Assembly (NCBI RefSeq): GCF_041103235.1
Contig: NZ_JBGCUN010000002.1
Span: 186,001-250,000 of the forward strand
Direction of reading: 5' to 3'
DNA length: 64,000 nucleotides
Source: Yoonia sp. R2331
GTDB lineage: Bacteria > Pseudomonadota > Alphaproteobacteria > Rhodobacterales > Rhodobacteraceae
In this document: positions 1 to 9,399 of the stretch, in pieces
How positions within the stretch are numbered: the stretch's first letter is position 1
Layout of the letters: each line of letters opens with the position of its first letter
The notes under the pieces: model-generated
What the model saw: only the letters and a program-made list of their open reading frames with translations
What the model was told of the DNA's origin: nothing
Database searches by the model: none
Position numbers and translations under genes: made by a program

Positions 1-1400
1 GGCAGCTGCTCGGGATCGACGAATCGCGGTCACAAAAGGTGCAGGATGTCCTTGATGGTCTTGGCCGCCCCATCGGCGATTGGCTGCGCGAGGCTGTTAA
101 CGGTCAAGGCGGACATGTTTCTCAATTTCTACGCGGACGCGGGGATCATCATGAAACATTCGTGCAGGTCACGCTGAACCACGCCCAAGGCAGCGAGGGG
201 CCGCAACTGATTGCGGTGCTGAACGATGTGACCGAACTCAAAACGCTCGAAGCGCAATTCGTGCAAAGCCAAAAAATGCAGGCCATCGGGCAATTGGCAG
301 GCGGGGTTGCGCATGATTTCAACAACCTGCTTACCGCCATCTCAGGGCATTGCGACTTGCTTTTGTTGCGCCATGACCAGGGCGATCAGGACTACGGCGA
401 TCTCATTCAGATTCACCAAAACGCAAACCGGGCGGCAAGCCTTGTTGGCCAGCTTTTGGCGTTTTCCCGCAAACAAAACCTGCAGCCCGAACGGATCGAT
501 TTGCGTGACACGCTTGCCGATCTGACCCATCTGCTGAACCGGCTTGTAGGTGAAAAGGTGCGTCTGACGCTAGATCACGATCAGAACCTTGCCTCGATCA
601 AAGCCGACAAGCGGCAGTTGGAACAGGTTATGATGAACCTTGTGGTCAACGCCCGCGATGCCATGCCCAAAGGCGGCGAGATCAAAGTCAAGACAGAGAA
701 TATGGTCGTGGAACGGGTACTCGAACGCGATCGCGCCACGATTCCGCCTGGCGAATACGTCGTGGTCAAAGTCATTGATGAAGGGCACGGTATCCCACCT
801 GAACGCCTGCCCAAGATTTTCGAACCCTTCTACACCACCAAACGCACTGGCGAAGGCACAGGTCTTGGCTTGTCGACCGTCTATGGCATCGTCAAACAAA
901 CCGGCGGCTTCATCTTTGCGACCAGTGACATGACATCGGGGACCGAATTTCAGCTGTTGTTCCCCGCCTACACATTGCCGGTCGCCGAAAGTTTACCGCT
1001 GGTGGTTGAACAACCACGCATCCGCAGCGAGGCCGGCGAAGGGGTGGTATTGCTGGTCGAAGATGAAGCACCCGTACGGGCCTTTGCCAGCCGCGCGCTT
1101 CAATTACGCGGCTACACGGTGCTCGAAGCAGACAGCGCCGAGGCGGCGCTGGAGCTTTTGTCCGACAAGGATTTGAGCGTCGATATCTTCGTCACCGACG
1201 TCATTATGCCCGGCATGGATGGACCAACCTGGGTCAGAGAGGCGCTGGTGGATCGACCAGATACCAAAGTTGTGTTTGTGTCCGGATACGCCGAAGACGC
1301 GTTTTCCGACACCGACGACCGCATTCCAAATTCGGTCTTCTTGCCCAAGCCATTCTCTTTGACGGAATTGACGTCAACCGTGCAAGGACAGTTGCACTGA
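1..1400 (+). CDS. cckA: Hybrid histidine kinase CckA, 5' end outside the window
   Basis: The open frame is already running at base 3, so the start, membrane segments and most PAS sequence lie upstream. Visible parts, numbered from the GTG at 39: end of a PAS region (about 1-70), phosphoacceptor H-box with AHDFNNLL (His92), N-box around [12 protein letters not shown], the DEGHGIP and [12 protein letters not shown]-binding motifs, and a C-terminal receiver domain (about 335-453) with acceptor Asp387 in [10 protein letters not shown]. This kinase-plus-receiver order and the H-box are typical of CckA, the membrane kinase/phosphatase that feeds phosphate through ChpT to CtrA in alphaproteobacteria. 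A DivL-like partner lies 15 kb downstream. The internal GTG at 39 is not a true start. An unrelated hybrid kinase is possible but less likely. Confidence 0.88.
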   Translation, partial: QLLGIDESRSQKVQDVLDGLGRPIGDWLREAVNGQGGHVSQFLRGRGDHHETFVQVTLNHAQGSEGPQLIAVLNDVTELKTLEAQFVQSQKMQAIGQLAGGVAHDFNNLLTAISGHCDLLLLRHDQGDQDYGDLIQIHQNANRAASLVGQLLAFSRKQNLQPERIDLRDTLADLTHLLNRLVGEKVRLTLDHDQNLASIKADKRQLEQVMMNLVVNARDAMPKGGEIKVKTENMVVERVLERDRATIPPGEYVVVKVIDEGHGIPPERLPKIFEPFYTTKRTGEGTGLGLSTVYGIVKQTGGFIFATSDMTSGTEFQLLFPAYTLPVAESLPLVVEQPRIRSEAGEGVVLLVEDEAPVRAFASRALQLRGYTVLEADSAEAALELLSDKDLSVDIFVTDVIMPGMDGPTWVREALVDRPDTKVVFVSGYAEDAFSDTDDRIPNSVFLPKPFSLTELTSTVQGQLH

Positions 1401-1545
1401 CATTTTTCAAGATTCACGCAAGCTACGCCATGATGCCGATCATCGGCAATATGGCGTCGCCATTCAGTGGAGCTGATTGATAAGTTTCAAGAACTACAGA
1501 TTTTGGCAATTGCCTGCGCAATCGCCGGAAATTTCTGAATGTCGG

Positions 1546-1621
1546 TGGTGCCGCTGATAGGACTCGAACCTACGACCCCATCATTACGAATGACGTGCTC
1601 TACCAGCTGAGCTACAGCGGC
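1546..1621 (-). tRNA. tRNA-Thr (anticodon CGU), CCA encoded
   Basis: Read on the minus strand, the 76 bases fold as a standard tRNA. The acceptor arm GCCGCTG pairs with CAGCGGC and is followed by A and an encoded CCA. The D-arm contains TAGCTCAGCTGGTAGAGCA, and the anticodon stem CGTCA/TGATG encloses loop TTCGTAA. The T-arm carries GGTTCGAGTCC. Anticodon CGT reads the threonine codon ACG. It lies between cckA and the 3' end of hemY. Confidence 0.95.
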
Positions 1622-1665
1622 GTTCCGGGGTGTGTGTTAGCACCCTGCCCGGGCGTGGAAAAGAC

Positions 1666-3117
1666 CTATTTCGCCTCTTCCACGACTTCCGCCTCGGGCA
1701 CATCGGTGACGTCTTCAACCATGACAACATCGTTGGCGGGCTCTTGTCCCACGATCAGCGGCAGCATCTCTGTCCCGGTTGGCATTGCTACCTCTCCCGC
1801 TGGTGGGCGCTTCCAGGCCAGCGTGTCGAATGACGCGCAGTTGCTGCAGACAGGTACCCATTCGGTGTGGATGTGTTGACAATTATTACAGATCCACTGC
1901 GCCCCTCGCGGCGCTGTCAACGCGCGCGCAAGCCAACCACGGACAACGGCATCTTCGGCGCCGCTGCCGCGCTCAATCGCCGCCATCAAGGTCAAGCTTC
2001 GCGAAGTCGGATCATCATTGACCAATTCGCCCAGCGCACGTTTCGCCGTCGGAAAATCCTCTGCCGCGATATGCAGTTCTGCCAGCAGCATCTTGGTTTC
2101 GGGATTGTCGGGGTTCTGTTTGGTCAAGGACACGAACCGCTTAAGACGTGCCGCCGCCGTTTCATTCGGCGCGATTTCGGCGAATGCCGCAGCAAGATCC
2201 GGGTGCGGTTGCACGCCCCAAGCCTTTGACAACACTCGTGCTGCATATTTCGGTTTGTCCTGCGCGATATAGCCGCGCGCAGCCATCACCGCCGCCGGTA
2301 TTAGATCGGGCGAAAGCCGGTAGGCGTTGATCGCAGCTTCACGCGCCTCGATCGATTGACCGTCTTCCATAATGTCACGCGCTTCTGACAGGGCCAGAAC
2401 CGCATCGCGGCGTTTGTGTACGTCGCGGGGCAAATTGCCGGCCTTCAGCTTTGCGCCTAGTGTTTCTCTCGCGCCGGCCCAATCTTCCTTTTCGGCCTGA
2501 AGCTTCAAAAGAACATCCTGCGTCTCTTCATGTTTGGGTTTCAGGGCGAAAGCCTTTTTCGCCAGCGCCATCGCCGTATCGGTATCCCCCGCCAACAGCT
2601 TTTGTTTCATCAATCCGCGCACCCCGACAAAGCGGGTCTGGCTGGACTCCAATAGTGCCTTATAGCTTTCCTCGGCCTGACGTTTGTCGCCTGTCATCTC
2701 GGCGGCCTGTGCGGTCAGCAATGTCGTCAGTTCCGGCGCGTTCAGGTAACGTTGTGCACGCTGTGCCTTCGTCATCGCAAGATGCCCTTCGCCCGATGCC
2801 AATGCCATCATGCCTTCTGACAGCGCCTCGAACCCTTTGCGTTCGCGATTGCGATCGAAATAGCGCGAAATCGCTGTCTCGTCGCCGTTCAGTAAATGAT
2901 AAGTCGCCAACAGGAACGTCATCAATTTCAGCAGCAGCCAAACCAAAACCACCAGCCCGACAAAGCCAAAGACAAGTTGCAGGGGTGACAGCGTCATCTC
3001 AATGCCTGCAACGGATACGATGGCCCCGCCGTCGACACTCATCAATTGCATGGCGCCGTAGGTCAGGCCAGTCACGATGGCAATGAAGGCGATAATCTTG
3101 ATCAAGGACAATAGCAT
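1666..3117 (-). CDS. hemY: HemY-like inner-membrane TPR protein with C-terminal zinc ribbon
   Basis: 483 residues. Two N-terminal membrane segments (about 7-25 and 42-65) make up the HemY_N region, followed by a helical TPR-type repeat body (about 95-400). HemY proteins are membrane-anchored and sit in heme gene clusters; their biochemical role is poorly defined and they are not the HemG/HemY protoporphyrinogen oxidase of Gram-positives. Near the C-terminus are two CxxC pairs (Cys410/413 and Cys424/427) resembling the rubredoxin-like metal site of LapB. The acidic tail (about 455-483) has no clear motif. It is the last gene of hemD-mic60-hemY, starting 11 bases after the preceding stop. Confidence 0.85.
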   Translation of the reverse strand: MLLSLIKIIAFIAIVTGLTYGAMQLMSVDGGAIVSVAGIEMTLSPLQLVFGFVGLVVLVWLLLKLMTFLLATYHLLNGDETAISRYFDRNRERKGFEALSEGMMALASGEGHLAMTKAQRAQRYLNAPELTTLLTAQAAEMTGDKRQAEESYKALLESSQTRFVGVRGLMKQKLLAGDTDTAMALAKKAFALKPKHEETQDVLLKLQAEKEDWAGARETLGAKLKAGNLPRDVHKRRDAVLALSEARDIMEDGQSIEAREAAINAYRLSPDLIPAAVMAARGYIAQDKPKYAARVLSKAWGVQPHPDLAAAFAEIAPNETAAARLKRFVSLTKQNPDNPETKMLLAELHIAAEDFPTAKRALGELVNDDPTSRSLTLMAAIERGSGAEDAVVRGWLARALTAPRGAQWICNNCQHIHTEWVPVCSNCASFDTLAWKRPPAGEVAMPTGTEMLPLIVGQEPANDVVMVEDVTDVPEAEVVEEAK

Positions 3118-3128
3118 TAGGGCGGCCT

Positions 3129-4355
3129 TCAGTTGTCTGAAAGTGAATTGGAAAGGGTATCAGCGGCATCAATGGCTGCCGCGCGCGCTTCTGCCTGGGT
3201 CAGCCAATCGGACATGGCCGCGCGCGCAACATCGGGCAGCGTTCCGATCTCTGACAAGGCATCGTTCAACCGCCCTTCACGCAGCGCACCCTCGGCACGT
3301 GACAATGTGGCGTCGACACCGGCACCCTCTTTTGGCGCCACGGACCGCACATCAAGCTGGTTTCGCAAGAATGCCCCTATGCCAGAGGATTCATCGCCAT
3401 CGACCCCCTCAGCGCGGGCATCAGACAAAGCACGCCGTGCAGCTGCAGGAAAGTCCGATTGAAGGCTGCCAAGTGTCGCGGTTCCTTCAGCCACAGCGAC
3501 AAGCGCTTCGGGTGCGGGACCGCCAAGCGCCGATTCCAGTTCTCCCAGCAGTCCGCCAAACGGCGCGCCGCTTTCCAGCGCACCCTGCACCCGGGCAAGT
3601 GATGCTTTGGCTGTCGCCGCGCGCGCTGCCTCTACCGCGTTCTGTTCAATCGCTATCGCCTCGGCGCGCGTGTCTTCCAACCGTGCTGCGGTCTGGTCCG
3701 CGACTGCAGCAAGTTCGGCCTGTTGGGTCGCAATCTGATCGCGCAACGCTTGCATATCAGCCTCAAACGCATCCACTGCGGTCTGCGGCAATGTGCCATC
3801 CCCACTCGGTTGCCGTTCAAGCGTGTCGATGCGCGGTGCCAGTGCTGCAACGTCGGAATCGATTCGCGCGATTTCATCACGCAATTCGCCAACGGTCGCT
3901 GACAAATCACTTGTATCTGTCGGGTCCGGCAAGGCTGCGATCTCGTCACGCAACTCGGCAAGGTCTGCCGCTGAAACCGCAGGTTCGACCGTCTCTTGGT
4001 CTGCATAGCGCAGATAAGCAGTGCCATAACCAATTCCGCCGGCCAGCAAGCCGCCCAACAAAAGCGGAACAAAGATGCTTTGCTGATGCGACGTCTGCGC
4101 AGCAGCAACAGGCGCACTGGGCGTGGATTCAGGCTGTTTTTCTTCAGTTTCGGTCTGAGTTTCCTCGACTGGCTTTTCTTCAGCGGGCGCGTCCTCGACG
4201 GACTCTGGTACAGGTTCTGCCACCGCACCCGACTTGTCACCTTCTGTGACAGTCACGTCTTCGGCTGTTGCCCCGATCACCTCTTCAGCAGGCGTTTCTG
4301 CTTTCGGCTTTGTGCTCTTCCGCGGCTTGCGCGGTTTTGCAGGCTCTTTTGCCAC
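3129..4355 (-). CDS. Mic60/mitofilin-like inner-membrane protein (COG4223 type)
   Basis: A basic, Lys/Pro-rich N-terminus and an acidic low-complexity stretch precede one membrane segment (SIFVPLLLGGLLAGGIGYGTAYL, split by Gly residues). A long coiled-coil-like region rich in Ala, Glu, Gln and Asp follows, then a helical C-terminal domain. This architecture and its place between hemD and hemY match the alphaproteobacterial COG4223 family, regarded as the bacterial relative of mitochondrial Mic60. Known members are linked to envelope contact sites and intracytoplasmic membrane shape; that role here is inference. I chose the GTG at 4355 because AAGGG lies just upstream; the open frame extends to 4397. 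408 residues from this start. Confidence 0.75.
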   Translation of the reverse strand: MAKEPAKPRKPRKSTKPKAETPAEEVIGATAEDVTVTEGDKSGAVAEPVPESVEDAPAEEKPVEETQTETEEKQPESTPSAPVAAAQTSHQQSIFVPLLLGGLLAGGIGYGTAYLRYADQETVEPAVSAADLAELRDEIAALPDPTDTSDLSATVGELRDEIARIDSDVAALAPRIDTLERQPSGDGTLPQTAVDAFEADMQALRDQIATQQAELAAVADQTAARLEDTRAEAIAIEQNAVEAARAATAKASLARVQGALESGAPFGGLLGELESALGGPAPEALVAVAEGTATLGSLQSDFPAAARRALSDARAEGVDGDESSGIGAFLRNQLDVRSVAPKEGAGVDATLSRAEGALREGRLNDALSEIGTLPDVARAAMSDWLTQAEARAAAIDAADTLSNSLSDN

Positions 4356-4437
4356 GTCCACACCCTTTTGCTGACAATTGCGCCGGAATGGACGCAACGC
4401 CTACGTTATCCCGGCCCGTTCGGACCCTCAAGCCACC

Positions 4438-5139
4438 TCACCGATCCAATATCGCCCGCAACTGCCGGGCGGTCGCCGTGATCATGGCGGCTTCGGTTGG
4501 TTGGCTGGCCGTTTGAATAGTATCGCACCCCATATGCGCCATCTCTTCGGCAACAGCACCGCTGATCGCGATTACATGCAATGGGCCATGCCACTCCAAC
4601 CCGTTCACGATATGGGACGATCTGGGGGAAAAGACAGGGGCAACAACAGGCTTCGTTCCCCGTGCAAGCGCGATTGCGGCTTCGGTTGGGGGCAAAAGGT
4701 CTTGGAGGTAGGTCGCGATGGTGGTGCACTGGAACCCGGCACGCGACAGCTTTGCCGCAATGTCACCGCGGTGATGTCGCCCAGCCAAATGCAACATCGG
4801 CCCGTTAGGCGCGCGATCAATGACCAATGCGATCAGGTCGTTCGCTGCGCCACCGGCAGAGGTTGCATCAAAACCTGCCGCGCGCGCCGCGGCTGCCGTT
4901 TTGTCACCAACGCACCACGCCGGAACCTTCGTAACGCCAAGCCGAACGGCCTGTGCCACTCCGTGGACAGACGTAAAAACGACATGGGCTGGGGCAGGGA
5001 TCGTGCCAGGATCCAACGGCACAATTTGTAAGGCAGGTGAGATCACGACTGGCACGTCCTCTTGCAGTGCCGCAATCACAGCAGATGCAAAGCTGTCTGC
5101 AGCAGGCTGTGGGCGCGTGATCAAAAGCGTCGGTGTCAT
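4438..5139 (-). CDS. hemD: Uroporphyrinogen-III synthase
   Basis: 233 residues, normal for HemD. The N-terminal [11 protein letters not shown] motif, central VVFTSVHGV and C-terminal GAVAEEMA regions follow the two-lobed HemD fold. The enzyme closes and inverts ring D of hydroxymethylbilane to give uroporphyrinogen III, the branch point for heme and related tetrapyrroles, in the cytoplasm. Sequence is poorly conserved in this family, so gene context (next to mic60 and hemY) supports the call. It diverges from tsaD 78 bases away; hemC, often at this spot in relatives, is not present. Confidence 0.85.
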   Translation of the reverse strand: MTPTLLITRPQPAADSFASAVIAALQEDVPVVISPALQIVPLDPGTIPAPAHVVFTSVHGVAQAVRLGVTKVPAWCVGDKTAAAARAAGFDATSAGGAANDLIALVIDRAPNGPMLHLAGRHHRGDIAAKLSRAGFQCTTIATYLQDLLPPTEAAIALARGTKPVVAPVFSPRSSHIVNGLEWHGPLHVIAISGAVAEEMAHMGCDTIQTASQPTEAAMITATARQLRAILDR

Positions 5140-5217
5140 GGACCTTTTCCGCCGCCATTGTTTGCGCGGCCTCTCAGTGTTACCTGCCAGACCACCCGGC
5201 GCAAGGTAAGGACGGCA

Positions 5218-6294
5218 ATGACGCTCACCATTCTTGGCATTGAAAGCAGCTGCGATGACACCGCCGCCGCCGTGGTGCGCGGCACTTCGATTCTGTCATC
5301 CGTGGTCTACGGCCAGACCACGTTGCATGCCGCGTTTGGCGGTGTGGTCCCAGAAATTGCCGCGCGCGCACATGCCGAAAAGATCGACCTGAGTGTTGAA
5401 GAGGCGTTAAGCACCGCCAAGTTGACCTTGGATGATGTCGACGGGATTGCCGTAACCGCGGGGCCGGGCCTGATCGGCGGGGTTCTGTCCGGCGTGATGT
5501 GCGCAAAGGGTTTGTCTGCCGCGTCCGGTAAACCGCTCGTCGGCGTCAATCATCTTGCAGGCCATGCCCTGACCCCGATGCTATTGGGCGATGTGACTTA
5601 TCCCTATCTGATGCTGTTGGTTTCGGGTGGCCATTGTCAGTTTCTGATCGCTCACGGGCACGACCACTTTACCCGTATCGGTGGTACAATTGACGATGCC
5701 CCGGGTGAGGCATTCGATAAGACAGCGCGTATCTTGGGCCTTGGGCAACCTGGTGGACCAGCCGTTCAGAAGGCCGCTGAAACCGGCAATCCCAACAGGT
5801 TCAAACTTCCGCGCCCACTGTTGGATCGACCCGGTTGTGATCTCAGTTTTTCCGGCCTTAAGACTGCAATGTTGCGCGCGCGCGACTCCGTCCTAGCAGA
5901 CCAACACGGTCTCACGGCGGCCGATCAGTCGGACCTTGCTGCCGGATTTCAACGCGCTGTGGCTGATATTCTGACCGACAAGACGGAGCGAGCGCTGGCC
6001 CGCTACCTTGACCTCGATCCACCGACCCCATGTTTCGCCGTTGCAGGCGGTGTTGCAGCCAACACCGAAATCCGCGCGCGGCTGAAAGCACTTTGTGAAG
6101 ATCGGTCGGTCGCATTCAGCGCGCCGCCACTATCGCTTTGCACTGACAACGCCGCCATGATTGCCTATGCGGGCGGATTGCGTTTGGCTGCGGGTCAAAG
6201 GGATGATTTGACACTGTCGGCGCGGCCGCGCTGGCCATTGGACGACCGCACCCCGGCCATGCTGGGATCAGGCAAGAAAGGAGCCAAGGCATGA
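5218..6294 (+). CDS. tsaD: tRNA threonylcarbamoyladenosine transferase TsaD
   Basis: 358 residues from the ATG at 5218, which follows a GGTAAGGAC ribosome site; the open frame upstream is not needed. Starts [15 protein letters not shown], the family signature, followed by the metal-binding NHLAGH and the VSGGHCQ nucleotide motif. TsaD with TsaB and TsaE transfers the threonylcarbamoyl group to A37 of tRNAs reading ANN codons. tsaE lies 13 kb away in this window. The stop overlaps the gpsA start by 4 bases (ATGA), suggesting translational coupling. Confidence 0.96.
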   Translation: MTLTILGIESSCDDTAAAVVRGTSILSSVVYGQTTLHAAFGGVVPEIAARAHAEKIDLSVEEALSTAKLTLDDVDGIAVTAGPGLIGGVLSGVMCAKGLSAASGKPLVGVNHLAGHALTPMLLGDVTYPYLMLLVSGGHCQFLIAHGHDHFTRIGGTIDDAPGEAFDKTARILGLGQPGGPAVQKAAETGNPNRFKLPRPLLDRPGCDLSFSGLKTAMLRARDSVLADQHGLTAADQSDLAAGFQRAVADILTDKTERALARYLDLDPPTPCFAVAGGVAANTEIRARLKALCEDRSVAFSAPPLSLCTDNAAMIAYAGGLRLAAGQRDDLTLSARPRWPLDDRTPAMLGSGKKGAKA

Positions 6295-7250
6295 TAGGGA
6301 TCGCTGGTGCTGGTGCATTCGGAACGGCTTTGGCTGTATCTTTGGCGCGCGATGAACGACCCGTCACGCTTTGGGCGCGCAATGCAGGCGCGGCGCAAAA
6401 GATGCAAAGCACCCGCCAGAACCCTCGCCTGCCAGGTGTGACGCTGCCCGATGCATTGTTGGCAACGGGTGATCTGCAACGGCTGTTTGCATGCGACACT
6501 TTGCTTTTGGCGATCCCCGCGCAGACCTTACGCGGCTTTCTGACTGACAATGCGGGAGCGCTAGCAGACAAATATCTGGTCGCTTGCTGCAAAGGTATCG
6601 ACCTTGAAACCCTGACCGGCCCGTCTGCGCTGGTGCGCGACATCGTCCCCTCTGCCACCCCTGCGATGCTGACCGGCCCGTCATTTGCCGATGACATTGC
6701 GCGTGGCTTGCCCACCGGACTGACGCTGGCCTGCGGCGATGAGGCTGCTGGCAAGATGTTGCAGCAATGGCTTTCAACCGCGAATTTGCGGCTTTATACG
6801 ACGACAGATGTGATTGGGGCAGAACTTGGCGGCGCGCTCAAGAATGTGGTCGCGATTGGCTGCGGCGTGGCGATTGGCGCGGGCCTTGGTGATAGCGCGC
6901 GCGCCGCATTGCTGACCCGGGGATTTTCCGAAATGCAGCGGATTGCGGACCATCTGGGCGCCGACCCGAGCACTTTGACCGGGCTTTCAGGATTGGGTGA
7001 TCTGGCACTGACCTGCACATCTGATCTGTCGCGCAACTATCGGTTCGGCCTCGCACTAGGTGCTGGCAAGTCCTTTGACAGCGGCACTACGGTCGAAGGC
7101 GCCGCGACCGCCCGTGCGGTGACAAAACTGGCACGGGATCTTGGCCTTGATTTGCCGGTGACCGCAATTGTCGCCAAACTCGCCCATCATGAGATTGACC
7201 CCCAAACCGCGCTTCAGACTCTACTGGCGCGCCCGTTGAAAGAGGAATGA
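6291..7250 (+). CDS. gpsA: Glycerol-3-phosphate dehydrogenase [NAD(P)+]
   Basis: 319 residues. N-terminal Rossmann motif [10 protein letters not shown], then [10 protein letters not shown], the [14 protein letters not shown] stretch and the active-site lysine region [16 protein letters not shown]. It reduces dihydroxyacetone phosphate to sn-glycerol 3-phosphate for phospholipid synthesis in the cytoplasm. A GGAG ribosome site lies 7 bases before the ATG, inside the tsaD end. The C-terminus overlaps the next gene's possible first ATG by 4 bases. The tsaD-gpsA pairing is common in alphaproteobacteria. Confidence 0.96.
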   Translation: MIGIAGAGAFGTALAVSLARDERPVTLWARNAGAAQKMQSTRQNPRLPGVTLPDALLATGDLQRLFACDTLLLAIPAQTLRGFLTDNAGALADKYLVACCKGIDLETLTGPSALVRDIVPSATPAMLTGPSFADDIARGLPTGLTLACGDEAAGKMLQQWLSTANLRLYTTTDVIGAELGGALKNVVAIGCGVAIGAGLGDSARAALLTRGFSEMQRIADHLGADPSTLTGLSGLGDLALTCTSDLSRNYRFGLALGAGKSFDSGTTVEGAATARAVTKLARDLGLDLPVTAIVAKLAHHEIDPQTALQTLLARPLKEE

Positions 7251-7252
7251 CA

Positions 7253-7672
7253 ATGGCCCATTGGCTTTTCAAATCCGAACCCGATGTCTTTGGATGGGAT
7301 GATCTGGTTGCCAAAGGCGACGCGGGTGAAGAATGGGACGGTGTGCGCAACTATCAGGCCCGCAACAACATGCGCGCCATGTCGGTCGGCGACACCGGGT
7401 TCTATTACCATTCACGCTCTGGCCTTGAAATCGTCGGAATTGTCGAAGTTTGCGCTGCCGCGCACCGGGACAGCACAACCGATGATGACCGTTGGGAATG
7501 CGTCGATGTCCGTGCCTTGCGTCCCTTTGTCGAACCCGTCAGCCTTGAAACCATCAAGGCCGATCCACGCCTCTCAGAAATGGTGCTGGTCAAGAACTCT
7601 CGGCTTTCGGTCCAGCCGGTTACCGCGGATGAATGGAACATCCTGTGTGCGCTGGGAAAGACAAAACCGTAG
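7253..7672 (+). CDS. EVE domain protein
   Basis: 139 residues, a single EVE domain. It begins AHWLFKSEPDVFGWDDL and contains the GVRNYQARNNMR and YHSRSGLEIVGIVEV motifs typical of bacterial thymocyte-protein-Thy28-like EVE proteins. The domain is related to PUA/YTH folds and binds modified bases in the members studied; the ligand here is unknown. I prefer the second ATG (7253), 6 bases after AGAGGA, over the ATG at 7247 that overlaps gpsA. Likely the last gene of the tsaD-gpsA-EVE run. Confidence 0.88.
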   Translation: MAHWLFKSEPDVFGWDDLVAKGDAGEEWDGVRNYQARNNMRAMSVGDTGFYYHSRSGLEIVGIVEVCAAAHRDSTTDDDRWECVDVRALRPFVEPVSLETIKADPRLSEMVLVKNSRLSVQPVTADEWNILCALGKTKP

Positions 7673-7724
7673 CAACTTTAACGGTCCCACCTATAATCGC
7701 CTCAGCCAACAGGAAGGGAAGATC

Positions 7725-8117
7725 ATGGGATTCTTGAGCGTTATCATCGCCGCCGTTGCGGCATTTGCAGTCGGGGCCGCCTATTACATGGCGCTATCAA
7801 AGCCTTGGATGGAGGTCGCTGACATCGAAGTTGGCGAAGATGGCAAGCCCTTAGAAGACGGGCCGACCCCCTATATCGTGTCCTTTATCATGATCCTGCT
7901 GGTCGCAGGCATGATGCGCCACACATTCGCGCTTTCGGGAATCGACGGCGTGGGCAAAGGCCTGATTTCGGGACTGGGCGTTGGCTTGTTCTTCATCAGC
8001 CCGTGGATTTTCATCAACACCGGGTATTCGAAACGGCCTTGGAAGCTGGCCATCATCGACAGCGGCTATGCGGTGTTGGCAGCAGCTACTATCGGGATCG
8101 TACTGACATTGTTCTAA
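7725..8117 (+). CDS. DUF1761-like small membrane protein
   Basis: 130 residues with four hydrophobic segments (about 3-21, 48-64, 78-97 and 108-128) and the early GAAYYMALSKPWM motif seen in DUF1761 proteins. Function is unknown. The ATG at 7725 follows a strong AGGAAGGGA ribosome site; the longer open frame from 7284 is antisense-like noise over the EVE gene. A strong bidirectional hairpin terminator follows. Confidence 0.75.
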   Translation: MGFLSVIIAAVAAFAVGAAYYMALSKPWMEVADIEVGEDGKPLEDGPTPYIVSFIMILLVAGMMRHTFALSGIDGVGKGLISGLGVGLFFISPWIFINTGYSKRPWKLAIIDSGYAVLAAATIGIVLTLF

Positions 8118-8124
8118 ACCAAAA

Positions 8125-8152
8125 AACGCCCGCCAGTTTTGGCGGGCGTTTC
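8125..8152. terminator. Bidirectional intrinsic terminator
   Basis: A perfect 12-bp stem (AAACGCCCGCCA / TGGCGGGCGTTT) with a 4-base loop lies between the convergent DUF1761 and DUF2853 genes. On the minus strand the stem is followed by a run of six T residues; on the plus strand only three T occur. It therefore probably serves DUF2853 best and the plus-strand gene less well. Confidence 0.9.
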
Positions 8153-8171
8153 CAGCATTCTGCGTCCGGTG

Positions 8172-8513
8172 TTAGCCGTAGACGCTTTCTTTGCCGAAAT
8201 GCTTGGTCAGCATGTAATAGACAACGGCGCGGTACTTGTTGCGCTCTGACTTGCCGTAGACCTCGATCACCTTGTTGATTGCATCCATCAGCTCTGGCCC
8301 GTCCGACAAGCCAAGCTTTTTGATCAGGAAATTGTTTTTGACGGTTTCCAGCTCAGATTCTTGGCCGCCAGCCACGGTGGACGCATCCGCATTGTAGATC
8401 GCCGGGCCGCACCCAATGGTCACTTTGGTCAGCAGGTCCATATCAGGTGTCATGCCGCACTTGTTTGTAAGATCATCCGCGTACTTCGCGATCCACTCGT
8501 CTCTTTTGCCCAT
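8172..8513 (-). CDS. DUF2853 family protein
   Basis: 113 residues from the ATG at 8513 (GGGGACAG just upstream). The protein is charged and soluble, with the characteristic KYADDLTNKCGM start, an ASTVAG stretch and a C-terminal YYMLTKHFGK. The family is small, cytoplasmic and of unknown function, common in alphaproteobacteria. The gene stands alone, ending at the shared terminator. Confidence 0.82.
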   Translation of the reverse strand: MGKRDEWIAKYADDLTNKCGMTPDMDLLTKVTIGCGPAIYNADASTVAGGQESELETVKNNFLIKKLGLSDGPELMDAINKVIEVYGKSERNKYRAVVYYMLTKHFGKESVYG

Positions 8514-8649
8514 TATGGCTGTCCCCGTCGTTTGTGTTTCGGCCTGAAATGGCCCCATTCACCCCACCCATGCGAGGCGTTGCGGCAAGGTAATAACAGG
8601 TCGTGTGCCGGAACAAGCAAAAAGAAGGGGGAAAAACCGGATCGGCGGA

Positions 8650-9396
8650 TCAACGACAGGTGCCCCATCCCCGCGATTGCAGGTGAAAATGATCCGCATG
8701 GAGAGCATTGTAGTCAGGGCCCAGTGTTGTCTTGAACCACCGACACGACCCCCGTTGAACCTCGCGCAGAAAGGCAGACTTTGCGCTTTCAGCACCCCAG
8801 TCGCGCAGCAAAATGACCTGACCGCCGTCACTGAGGCGAAAGCCACGCACATCAATCGCATCCGCCGTCGCGTGCGTGCTCCACCGGGTGCTGTTGCCGG
8901 CAGACGTACGCATCGCGCGGCAATTGTAGCTGCCCTGATCCAGGATTTCGGACACGTCAGTATCCAGGTGTTCGCGTGCCGCTGGTTGAACACTGTGCCG
9001 TTCCCACATCGCCAACCGCAGTGCTGTAGCGCACCCTGTTTCGAGTGTCCCCAATGACGCGGCACCGACATCTCGGATCGTGACAGGGTTAGTGACCGCG
9101 CAATTAGGGTTATTCGTGGCAAAAGACGCGCGAGAGGTGATCTGTGACACTTTGCCCAGCGCCGCCAGACACGCCTCAGGGTCTGCAGTAGTGCGCCCCA
9201 GCTTCCACGTGGTCATCGGCGTCAGCGGTGCCGCGACGTTTAGAGGGCGCAACGGATTCCAGTAATCTGGCAGCGGCGTTTCCGGGTGCAGGATTGCAGC
9301 CGCCCCTAAAATGCAGCCGAAAACCAGAACAGACAGAAAGACCGCGCGTCGGATCGCGCGGCCTGTAATCTTGCGGAATGCGGGCAATTTGCCCAC
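8650..9396 (-). CDS. Extensin-like C-terminal domain protein, membrane-anchored
   Basis: 248 residues. One N-terminal membrane segment (about 18-36), a short linker with PETPLPDYWNPL, and an extensin-like domain. This domain has conserved cysteines, a central STHATADAIDV motif and a C-terminal ADHFHLQ motif. The His/Asp pattern resembles D-alanyl-D-alanine-type zinc peptidases (VanY/MepA-like folds), so a periplasmic cell-wall role is plausible but unproven. It starts 3 bases after the ahcY stop on the same strand, suggesting cotranscription. Confidence 0.8.
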   Translation of the reverse strand: MGKLPAFRKITGRAIRRAVFLSVLVFGCILGAAAILHPETPLPDYWNPLRPLNVAAPLTPMTTWKLGRTTADPEACLAALGKVSQITSRASFATNNPNCAVTNPVTIRDVGAASLGTLETGCATALRLAMWERHSVQPAAREHLDTDVSEILDQGSYNCRAMRTSAGNSTRWSTHATADAIDVRGFRLSDGGQVILLRDWGAESAKSAFLREVQRGSCRWFKTTLGPDYNALHADHFHLQSRGWGTCR

Positions 9397-9399
9397 CTC

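Noticed and set aside
1428-1455. TGCCG-ATCAT-CGGCA hairpin after cckA
   Set aside because: Five-pair stem without T run; too weak to call a terminator.
3077-4249. 390-codon plus-strand open frame
   Set aside because: Antisense to the mic60-like gene; Arg/His/Pro-rich composition, no family motif, no ribosome site.
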